A DNA stretch of 5,882 nt from Planctomycetota bacterium (lineage in GTDB: Bacteria > Planctomycetota > UBA8742 > SKZP01 > JAIOTL01): positions 1 to 5,882 of the forward strand of contig JAIOTL010000221.1 of assembly GCA_021106775.1 (NCBI GenBank), written 5' to 3'. The notes below the pieces were generated by a model, which was given only the letters and a program-made list of their open reading frames with translations, was not told where the DNA came from and searched no databases. A program made the translations under genes and the position numbers. Positions 1 to 5,729 of this stretch are shown here, in pieces. How positions within the stretch are numbered: the first letter of the stretch is position 1; every line of letters starts with the position of its first letter.

Positions 1-8
1 CTGTTGAG

Positions 9-1565
9 TTGACAGGTGGCTATCCTCAGATGATGGATCCGAATTATGCTCGAAGAATCCTTTCGCTTGGAAAAGATGGACTGCCTGCAGTCATTGGTTG
101 TGCGAAGTCGTCGCATCTGTTTTTGAAAAGAAATGCGGTTGCAGCACTTGCGAATTATCATGATAAGGCAGCATACAAGGAATTACGGAAATATATCAAG
201 CATAAAGACCTTGTTGTACGTTTACGTGCGATGAAAGGTCTGATGAATACGAAATCAAAAGAGAATATCAGTTATTTCAAGAATATGCTGAGTTCAAAGG
301 ACCCAATGTTCCGCTCAATCGGTTGTTATGGACTTGGCAGTTACGGCGATAAGGACGTTTGCGGAAAATTGATGACATATTTCAATTTCGCACTGAAATC
401 CAATAATAAAGATTTTATGTGGTCGCTTTTGCCGGCAATCAGAAGATGTGACGATGCTGAAAGCAGCAAACGCGATTCATGGGTTGATATTTTACGTTCT
501 GCTGCGAAACGGTTTAAAAGGTCGTTCCCAAGCAGAAGTTCGGGTGATGCGGGTGGAGAAGTTCCCTCACCGCAAGACCCGAAGAGACCAAACGTAACAA
601 TTCTGGGTCAGCGTGCAGCATATCCGGAAAAAATCGGTTATAAGAACATAATTTTATGGCAAATGACACAACTCGCACTCGCTGCACTGAATTCTGAGCT
701 TGAAATCAACAGGGTTCTAAGCTTGTTGAAAAGCGGCGGTGTAGGGCAGGCTTTTCATAAGGTGAACTGGTTCTTAGTACCTGACGCACTTGGAAACATT
801 CCCGGTGGAAAAGGTGTCGATGCACTGAAATCAATTGCACAGGACGCCGCTATCCCTGAAAGTATCTCTGTTTGGGCTGTTCGCGCACTTGAAAGATTGG
901 AAGTCGAAGCGAAATGGTTTTATGATATTGTTGTCAGTTACGGACGTTCGACTGTTCGCGCGCAGGCATTGATTGCACTGTCGCAGAAATCGGGCAGCAT
1001 GGCAAAAGAAGCATGTCAGAAAGCGATTGAAAACTTCAACTCTGCACCTTCAAACGGAGCGGAAGCGTTCTTTTATACTTCGGTTTTGCATATAGGCGGT
1101 CAACTTAGCGCGTTTAAATCTGAAAAGCTGTTGGAAGTAACACGAGCTTGTTTCTCAGCACGTGCATACGCAAAACGTCAGGGAAATAATGACCCGGACA
1201 TCACAAAATCCAACATTTCAGTGTATCCGCCGCTTCTTGAGACTGCTATTCTCGAGCTTGGCAGGACTGGCGATGAGAAAGCGATTGATTTATTTATGGA
1301 TATTCTCAAAGCCGATATGCCTAACGGCTCACCTGAAGCAGCACTTGCTCTTGGTGTGCATCTCAAGCCTGAGGTTATACAAACGTTGATTGCCACGCTT
1401 CGGGATTGTTCTCAGGGTTGGACTCGGTTTTGTGCTTATCGTGCGCTTAAGAACCTAAGCGATAAGGATTATTTCTGCGATTGGATTTTTGGCAGTAAAT
1501 CAGTGAGGGAAAGACGTCTTTCTGGTTATGAAGACTGGCTAAAAGAGTTGAAATTGCCCAAATAA
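9..1565 (+). CDS. HEAT-repeat protein, probably 5'-incomplete
   Basis: This is a soluble alpha-helical repeat protein of 518 residues as counted from a TTG at position 9. Paired-helix repeats with the HEAT/PBS-lyase pattern (helix, A-x-x-A-L, G or N turn, D/K, helix ending L-x-x-x-L) are visible around residues 36-66, 67-98, 99-125, 256-280, 284-340, 406-435 and 441-465. A Ser/Gly/Pro-rich linker lies at about 172-195. There is no signal peptide, membrane segment or catalytic motif. HEAT arrays usually serve as protein-binding scaffolds; the partner is unknown. The start is uncertain: the frame stays open to the left edge, so the gene may begin outside the window. The ATG at 30 has an AGGTGG at 14-19 with 10-nt spacing and is the best in-window alternative. 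It stops with TAA 404 bp before the convergent regulator gene. The HEAT-type call is fairly sure; a specific function cannot be given. Confidence 0.8.
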   Translation: MTGGYPQMMDPNYARRILSLGKDGLPAVIGCAKSSHLFLKRNAVAALANYHDKAAYKELRKYIKHKDLVVRLRAMKGLMNTKSKENISYFKNMLSSKDPMFRSIGCYGLGSYGDKDVCGKLMTYFNFALKSNNKDFMWSLLPAIRRCDDAESSKRDSWVDILRSAAKRFKRSFPSRSSGDAGGEVPSPQDPKRPNVTILGQRAAYPEKIGYKNIILWQMTQLALAALNSELEINRVLSLLKSGGVGQAFHKVNWFLVPDALGNIPGGKGVDALKSIAQDAAIPESISVWAVRALERLEVEAKWFYDIVVSYGRSTVRAQALIALSQKSGSMAKEACQKAIENFNSAPSNGAEAFFYTSVLHIGGQLSAFKSEKLLEVTRACFSARAYAKRQGNNDPDITKSNISVYPPLLETAILELGRTGDEKAIDLFMDILKADMPNGSPEAALALGVHLKPEVIQTLIATLRDCSQGWTRFCAYRALKNLSDKDYFCDWIFGSKSVRERRLSGYEDWLKELKLPK

Positions 1566-1571
1566 GGATTT

Positions 1572-1601
1572 TGCCACAGAGAACACAAAGAACACAGAGA
1601 A
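1572..1601. repeat. 9-bp tandem repeat, CACAGAGAA type, three units
   Basis: Three consecutive 9-bp units are seen at 1575-1583, 1584-1592 and 1593-1601 (CACAGAGAA, CACAAAGAA, CACAGAGAA), preceded by TTGC. They begin 7 bp after the HEAT gene stop. Similar CCACAGAGAACACAGAG tracts are common intergenic repeats in many environmental bacterial genomes (general knowledge). The role is unknown. Confidence 0.75.
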
Positions 1602-1668
1602 AATATAGATTCTAAAATTAAGCTTCTTTTTTTTACTTTTCGCCTTGATGCCTTCTTTTAAGATTTTT

Positions 1669-1689
1669 TGCCACTAAGAACACTAAGAA
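1669..1689. repeat. 9-bp tandem repeat, CACTAAGAA type, two units
   Basis: Two perfect CACTAAGAA units at 1672-1680 and 1681-1689 are preceded by TTGC, exactly like the CACAGAGAA tract about 100 bp upstream. The shared TTGC lead and 9-bp period indicate one repeat family with two sequence versions. An inverted relative lies at 5628-5645. Confidence 0.7.
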
Positions 1690-1696
1690 ATAGTAG

Positions 1697-1714
1697 GTCA
1701 AGCATCTTGCCTGA
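1697..1714. repeat. Short dispersed repeat, inverted copy at 5676-5693
   Basis: The 18-bp sequence GTCAAGCATCTTGCCTGA matches the reverse complement of 5676-5693 at 16 of 18 positions. Each copy sits next to a CAC-TAAG 9-bp repeat tract and close to a MITE copy, so it appears to be part of a mosaic of intergenic repeats. No function is evident. Confidence 0.5.
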
Positions 1715-1724
1715 CGCTCAGCAT

Positions 1725-1750
1725 CAAAATAAACAGGCAGGGATGCCTGT
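1725..1750 (-). terminator. Candidate rho-independent terminator for the kinase-regulator operon
   Basis: A perfect 7-bp inverted repeat, ACAGGCA (1733-1739) and TGCCTGT (1744-1750), encloses a 4-nt loop. Read on the minus strand the stem is followed at once by TTATTTTG, a T-rich tract, so it would suit transcripts leaving the regulator gene after crossing the MITE. On the plus strand no T-run follows. The stem is short, and the motif resembles a common dispersed CAGGCA-GGATGCCTG repeat, so the terminator role is inferred. Confidence 0.4.
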
Positions 1751-1783
1751 TCTACCGTTTACTGAAACTTATGTAACATTGTA

Positions 1784-1967
1784 CTAGGCAGTGTTTGAAA
1801 AATAGTTATGATTGAATTATATCAGATTTGCGTGAGATTCGTAATTTCTAATTGAAGAACGCCGCAGGTGAAGCCAAAGCTTCATTGAGGACGTTTTGAG
1901 TGATGAAATTTTGAAGATTGCATGAAGCTGGTAAAATGCACAAAAGTAGTTTTCAAACACAGCCTAG
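1784..1967. mobile_element. MITE-like element, complete copy with CTAG ends
   Basis: This is a 176-bp non-coding element (1788-1963) with 14-bp terminal inverted repeats: GCAGTGTTTGAAAA on the left (1788-1801) and TTTTCAAACACAGC on the right (1950-1963), which pair at 13 of 14 positions. CTAG flanks both ends (1784-1787 and 1964-1967) and is best read as a 4-bp target duplication. A CTAG target would suit an IS5-like transposase (YTAR sites), but that family link is inference. Inside, GAAGC-CAAA-GCTTC (1870-1883) forms a hairpin, and AGCTTCAT (1878-1885) can alternatively pair with ATGAAGCT (1922-1929). No meaningful ORF is present, so it would need a transposase supplied in trans. A second copy starts at 5730. 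The right end lies 2 bp from the regulator stop codon. Confidence 0.8.
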
Positions 1968-1969
1968 TT

Positions 1970-3316
1970 TTACTTGAGCTTTTCATCAATCTCATCAGGT
2001 GTGATACCAAGTTCCTCGGATGCTCGTAAAACGTCCTGACTGAAGAATTCCAGCGTTTTTAAGATATGCTCGCGAACTACATCAGTAAGCTTGCGAGGGC
2101 GAAACTCTGTCAACTCGCTTTTATCCGAGGTCATTTTATCGCGAATGTATGGTGAAAGTGTTTCAATGCCTATCATATCGTTGTCTGCGTTAATCACAGA
2201 TGTTGCGATAATGTCGCGAAGTTCCTGCAAATTACCGGGGAAATGATAGTTTTTGAGAATCTCAATGTATGACTCAGCAAATCCCTTGATATTCTTGCCT
2301 GTACGCTGATTTTCTTGCGCCAATGCAAACTCAGCAATGAGAAGTAAATCATCCGGGCGTTTTCGTAGAGGTGGAATCACAATTGAATGCAAAATCAAAT
2401 GATTCAGCAGGTCGGGGATTATAAAATCGTTGAATTCATCGACAGTCAGGTCATGAATCGACGCTACAATTACACGTACATCGATTTTCTTAATTAATGT
2501 TGAACCTTCACTGTAATATTCATTGTGTTGAAGAACCCGATTAAGCCGAATCTGTGCTGCTTCCGACATCTCCTCAATGTTATTGACAAAAAGTGTGCCG
2601 TTTGCCGCTTCCTCAAGGAATCCGGATTTCTCCTCTTCGCCCTTCCAGTCTTGTGCCTGCCCGAACAATGCTGCAGAGAAAAGCTCAGAATCATGTGCAG
2701 CGACATCTACAGCGACAAAAGGCATATCTTTTCTGGGGCTTGCACTGTGAATTGCCTGTGCAAGAGAATTCTTACCGGTTCCTCTCTCTCCGATGATGAA
2801 AACACTCAGACCTCCCGCAGCCATCTTCTCAATCTGATGAAAAAGACGTATCATTTTCGGGTCTTGCGTTGGTACATGATCGAACACTTCTTTGTTTTCT
2901 AGGTCTTCTTTGGTCAATTGCTTGGGAAGCTGAATAATCCGTGTTCGCAGCGTTCTATGCTGAATCGATTTGTCTAAAGTACTTAACAAAAATTCATCAT
3001 CAACGGGTTTTGTCAGATAATCGAACGCGCCGAGTTTCAGTGCTTTCACCGCCAGGTCAACATCGCTGACACCTGTAAGAATAATAACGGGTGTATCAAT
3101 CTTTTTCTCTTTCACAAGCTTCAAAATGTCCATTCCGCTGAGATGCGGCATATCCATGTCAAGCACAATTGCGTCGAAAGTCTCTCTTTCAAGGATTTCA
3201 GGCACATCTCGCGAATCATTTACGATTGTGCTTTCGTATTTCTCAGTCTGCATCAAAAAAACCATCAGATAATTGGTTACAGCAACATCATCATCGCAGA
3301 TTAGTAATTTTCTCAT
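1970..3316 (-). CDS. NtrC-like response regulator with degenerate AAA+ and HTH domains
   Basis: Predicted cytosolic partner of the kinase encoded just upstream. Residues 1-120 are a receiver with all key positions: Asp8/Asp9, phosphoacceptor Asp53 (D-x-x-M-P), Thr81, Lys103. Residues about 145-392 align with the sigma-54 activator AAA+ domain. Walker A is GERGTGKN (176-183), keeping Lys182. Walker B reads TLFVNN instead of TLFLDE, so Asn245-Asn246 replace Asp-Glu. The GAFTGA loop is gone: 220-231 are two residues shorter than in NtrC and read DWKGEE there. Arginine fingers are replaced (Ile300, His306), and sensor II Arg of GNVREL is Gln364. The C-terminus (411-448) fits a Fis-type HTH (RASEELGIT), but its recognition helix is acidic (PDEIDEKL). 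The frame is intact, so this is not a decayed pseudogene by sequence. Normal sigma-54 activation looks unlikely; the output is unknown. The ATG overlaps the kinase stop. Confidence 0.92.
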   Translation of the reverse strand: MRKLLICDDDVAVTNYLMVFLMQTEKYESTIVNDSRDVPEILERETFDAIVLDMDMPHLSGMDILKLVKEKKIDTPVIILTGVSDVDLAVKALKLGAFDYLTKPVDDEFLLSTLDKSIQHRTLRTRIIQLPKQLTKEDLENKEVFDHVPTQDPKMIRLFHQIEKMAAGGLSVFIIGERGTGKNSLAQAIHSASPRKDMPFVAVDVAAHDSELFSAALFGQAQDWKGEEEKSGFLEEAANGTLFVNNIEEMSEAAQIRLNRVLQHNEYYSEGSTLIKKIDVRVIVASIHDLTVDEFNDFIIPDLLNHLILHSIVIPPLRKRPDDLLLIAEFALAQENQRTGKNIKGFAESYIEILKNYHFPGNLQELRDIIATSVINADNDMIGIETLSPYIRDKMTSDKSELTEFRPRKLTDVVREHILKTLEFFSQDVLRASEELGITPDEIDEKLK

Positions 3317-3329
3317 GATTTGTTCTCTC
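3313..3329 (-). promoter_or_regulatory. ATGA overlap and ribosome binding site coupling kinase to regulator
   Basis: The kinase stop and regulator start share ATGA (3313-3316 on the minus strand). A GAGAG purine tract (3325-3329) lies 8 nt upstream of the regulator ATG, inside the kinase 3' end. This arrangement fixes the regulator start and suggests translational coupling, giving matched amounts of the two proteins. Confidence 0.7.
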
Positions 3330-5334
3330 TTTCATGCTTGAGAAATCTTGTTGATTCCTGGCTTTTCTTGCGTATCGGGATGCGAATTGTGAATGTAGTG
3401 CCTTCGCCGAAATTGCTTGTAGCGGAGATTTTACCTTTGTGTTCCTCAATAATTCTGTACGCGATTGAAAGCCCAAGCCCGGTGCCGCCTTTTGCGCGTT
3501 TTGTTGTGAAAAAAGGGTCGAAAATCTTATTCAATGTGCCTTCGGACATACCTTTGCCGTTGTCCTCGACTTTTACAACAATTTCACCTTTTTCAATAAA
3601 CGTATTAACCTTAATGAGTCCGCGTTTTTCCTCGTGCATTGCCTGACTGGCATTAATAATCAGATTTATGATAATTTGTTCAATTTTCTGAGCATTTCCC
3701 TGAAACATGGGAATATCGTTACCGAGTTCAAGCTCAATTTCAGCATAATTATGAACTTGATTGTGTACAAGGCGCGTACTCTCAGCGATAACGTTGTTAA
3801 TGTCAACCTGGTCGATGAGAAGTCCCTCGTCCTTACGGGCGAAACCTTTCAGATCTTTTACAATGCGCTTGATACGTTCTGAACCGTTTGCCATATCATT
3901 AACAAGCGTAAGAATGTGCTGGCGGAAAAAATCGTATTTCAGTCTGGCGATTTTTAGCTCTAAATGCTCCTTCTGATATGCGTCGAGGATTGGCAGAATA
4001 TCTTCAAAAGCCTGCTGAATAATTTTGATATTACCCCTGATAAATTGATTCGGATTGTTAATTTCGTGACCGATACCGCTTACAAGCTGACCCAGCGATG
4101 CAAGTTTATCCGCCTGCTGAAGCTGTTGTTCATACGTCTTCTTAAAAGTAATATCCCGATAAAACTCAATTATTCCCTCAACTTCGTGCTCGTTGTTGAA
4201 AATCGGCATCGCATGTACTTCATAAAATTCATCTTCATGCTCAATCTCAAGTGTAATGGGCGTTTTTTCTCGGATTATGCGTTTGAGTCTGCAATCAAGG
4301 CAGGGTTTATCGCTGTTAAAGAACGTTTTATAGCATTTTTTCCCTGTTTCGACATTCTCACGGTTAGTCATAATAACATTGCGCTGTAAATCAATAATCG
4401 CCATCTCATCCGGAATCGCCTTAAACATTGTCTCAAGCCTGACTTTCGATTGCTCGAAGCCTTTTGAGACATCGCCGAGATAGGAATTCAACGTGTCAAG
4501 CTTGGCGTGTTGCTGATGTAAATCCTTAGTTCGAATTTCAATTTCTTCCTCAAGCTCCTTTAGCCTGCGATTATATTCTTCTGATTCCTCTTGTTTACTT
4601 GTAACAATCTCGGAAAGCAGTTTCCTATCGAGTGCCAACCCAAGCATACGAGCGATTTCATCCAATAATTTCCCTTCCTCAGGAAGCAATGCAAGCTCTG
4701 GCTTTGAGTAAAACACAGTTATCTCACCTTGTTTCTCATCGCTTAAGATTATCTCAGAGCGGATAACATTTTCATGAACTGGCTTTTTACCATATGAATT
4801 ATCCTGATATTCGGAATAAATCTGTGCTGATTCAGGATATTTCATTCCTTTGCTCAGATAGTTTGGCAGCTCAGCAAAGAATTCTTTGCTTGAATGCGAC
4901 TTCTGAATCCATTCAGCGACAGAGTATAAACACGCAAGCTCCTTGGCACGTTCGGTTTGTTCATATTCATCGGATATCGGCAGGTTCTCGAGGCTTGATT
5001 TATTATTTGACCAGAAAAGAAACAGTGTATTCCCGTTAGAGGTTGAAACAGAGGTTTTTAGAGGAATGTATGACTTTTTATCTTTATTCTTGAGATAAAA
5101 GATTTTGCTGGATTTTCCATCTCTTAAAGTTTGCAATACATTACGGAATTCTGTCAGTAATTCATCGTCAAAAATGCCTTTAAGCGTGATTTTGTCAGAT
5201 GTTACATTATTTCGGATGCATTCATCCCGAAATTGTCTGCTCATGCTGATTACATTTTCATTGCCATCAACAACAAGCACATAATTAAAACTTTTTTCAA
5301 GCAAACCAAGCAGCGTGTCCGTTGTAACTGTCAT
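3313..5334 (-). CDS. Soluble PAS/GAF hybrid-sensor histidine kinase, HEINNPN type
   Basis: Sensor kinase of 673 residues without membrane segments, so it likely senses a cytoplasmic signal. In order: a PAS-like domain (about 10-110, VLVVDGNENVIS); a degenerate GAF-like module (about 128-240, from ELACLYSVAEWI to LLDEIARMLGLALDRK); a charged coiled coil (about 240-300); a PAS domain (about 300-397) with a Cys cluster, Cys334, Cys345 and Cys348 (CLDC); a HisKA domain with H-box GHEINNPNQF (His423); and HATPase_c with N-box NLIINA (557-562), G1 DNGKGM (591-596), F-box FDPFFTTK (605-612) and G2 GGTGLGLS (616-623). All catalytic motifs are intact. The H-box is separated from RIKRIVKDLKGFAR (487-500) by a long helical stretch, typical of the kinase subclass with HEINNPN-x-FI boxes. 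It has no receiver of its own; phosphate should pass to the overlapping downstream regulator. The ATG at 5334 has GAGG 4 nt upstream. The ligand is unknown. Confidence 0.95.
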   Translation of the reverse strand: MTVTTDTLLGLLEKSFNYVLVVDGNENVISMSRQFRDECIRNNVTSDKITLKGIFDDELLTEFRNVLQTLRDGKSSKIFYLKNKDKKSYIPLKTSVSTSNGNTLFLFWSNNKSSLENLPISDEYEQTERAKELACLYSVAEWIQKSHSSKEFFAELPNYLSKGMKYPESAQIYSEYQDNSYGKKPVHENVIRSEIILSDEKQGEITVFYSKPELALLPEEGKLLDEIARMLGLALDRKLLSEIVTSKQEESEEYNRRLKELEEEIEIRTKDLHQQHAKLDTLNSYLGDVSKGFEQSKVRLETMFKAIPDEMAIIDLQRNVIMTNRENVETGKKCYKTFFNSDKPCLDCRLKRIIREKTPITLEIEHEDEFYEVHAMPIFNNEHEVEGIIEFYRDITFKKTYEQQLQQADKLASLGQLVSGIGHEINNPNQFIRGNIKIIQQAFEDILPILDAYQKEHLELKIARLKYDFFRQHILTLVNDMANGSERIKRIVKDLKGFARKDEGLLIDQVDINNVIAESTRLVHNQVHNYAEIELELGNDIPMFQGNAQKIEQIIINLIINASQAMHEEKRGLIKVNTFIEKGEIVVKVEDNGKGMSEGTLNKIFDPFFTTKRAKGGTGLGLSIAYRIIEEHKGKISATSNFGEGTTFTIRIPIRKKSQESTRFLKHERENKS

Positions 5335-5338
5335 AATA

Positions 5339-5387
5339 CCTCAATATTTATCACATAAATTTTGTCTCTGATGGAGTTATTATCATA
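5339..5387 (-). promoter_or_regulatory. Candidate -10 box and ribosome binding site of the kinase operon
   Basis: On the minus strand, GAGG (5339-5342) lies 4 nt before the kinase ATG and supports this start. Further upstream, TATGAT (5382-5387) matches a sigma-70 -10 box at 5 of 6 positions, about 45 bp from the ATG. The sequence 17 bp further upstream (TTAGTA) matches the -35 consensus poorly, so the promoter is tentative while the RBS is more certain. Confidence 0.4.
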
Positions 5388-5435
5388 TTGCGGAAATTCC
5401 ATAATACTAAACTTTTAAAATAAAAAAAGCGAGGG

Positions 5436-5449
5436 GTATGTATACATGC
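5436..5449. promoter_or_regulatory. Palindrome upstream of the kinase, possible operator
   Basis: ATGTATACAT (5438-5447) is a perfect 10-bp palindrome, extended to GTATGTATACATGC with one mismatched pair. It lies about 103 bp upstream of the kinase ATG and about 50 bp upstream of the candidate -10 box. The position would suit a regulator site, but a 10-bp AT-rich palindrome may also arise by chance. Confidence 0.25.
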
Positions 5450-5514
5450 ATAATCCTGTGCCACTTTAGCATTTTTTACTGAATTTGTCGTTTTTGTAGA
5501 GAAAACATCCTCTT

Positions 5515-5546
5515 GTCATTGCGAGCGAAGCGTGACAATCTTGGAG
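5515..5546. repeat. Dispersed GTCATTGCGAGCGAAGCG-type repeat
   Basis: GTCATTGCGAGCGAAGCGTG followed by ACAATCTTGGAG matches, from memory, a repeat family widespread between genes of many bacteria (the CATTGCGAG...GCAATCT type). GTCA (5515-5518) and TGAC (5533-5536), with inner GC/GC pairs, can form an imperfect hairpin. No function is shown; a single copy is present here. Confidence 0.6.
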
Positions 5547-5627
5547 TTCCATCGAATCCAACCTGACAAAATGCTGATTCTGATGAACATTTGCTTTATT
5601 TTTGTTAGCGTATGCGAACCATGGTGT

Positions 5628-5647
5628 TTCTTCGTGTCCTTAGTGGC
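5628..5647. repeat. Inverted copy of the 9-bp CACTAAGAA repeat family
   Basis: Read on the minus strand, this is GC followed by CACTAAGGA and CACGAAGAA, two diverged 9-bp units of the family seen at 1669-1689. An AGTTTTTA lead replaces the ATTTTTT lead of the other copy. The two tracts lie in opposite orientation on the two sides of the two-component operon. Confidence 0.6.
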
Positions 5648-5675
5648 TAAAAACTCTTAATTTTTCCTGTGAATA

Positions 5676-5729
5676 TCATGCAAGATGCCTGACTCTTCTA
5701 CTTTGTGCGAAAATCAATGTAACTTTGCA
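5676..5729. repeat. Repeat module bordering the second MITE copy
   Basis: 5676-5693 is the inverted partner of 1697-1714 (16 of 18 matches). In direct orientation, GATGCCTG (5684-5691) and TTCTAC (5696-5701) correspond to GATGCCTG (1742-1749) and TTCTAC (1750-1755). From TTCTAC onward the spacing to the MITE is identical in both places, and ATGTAAC-x-TTG-x-A directly precedes CTAG in each. So the DNA next to both MITEs is related beyond the element itself. Confidence 0.5.

Noticed and set aside
1620..1640. T-run after the HEAT gene as a rho-independent terminator
   Set aside because: No stable GC-containing stem precedes the T-rich stretch; only the short AAGCTT palindrome is present.
1565..1780. 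CRISPR array, suggested by short regularly spaced repeats
   Set aside because: Repeat units are 9 bp and directly adjacent with no spacers, and no cas genes are present.
2525..2902. 125-codon plus-strand ORF opposite the regulator gene
   Set aside because: It lies wholly antisense to the AAA+ coding region, has low-complexity composition and no recognisable domain, and is an overlap shadow.
1970..3316. Treating the regulator as a pseudogene
   Set aside because: The 448-codon frame is uninterrupted, has an RBS and a coupled start, and keeps a perfect receiver domain, so degenerate motifs are better read as altered function.
3964..4389. 141-codon plus-strand ORF opposite the kinase gene
   Set aside because: It is antisense to well-conserved HisKA and PAS motifs and its protein shows no family features.
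5447..5463. Sigma-54-like promoter upstream of the kinase: TGGCAC then ATGCA on the minus strand
   Set aside because: The -24 part is a perfect TGGCAC, but GG and GC are separated by 11 nt instead of the strict 10, and the -12 part lacks TTGC. Sigma-54 promoters rarely tolerate this spacing.
5571..5660. 29-codon plus-strand ORF beginning ATG CTG ATT
   Set aside because: It runs through the inverted 9-bp repeat tract, has no ribosome binding site, and its end (FFVSLVAKNS) is simply the repeat translated.
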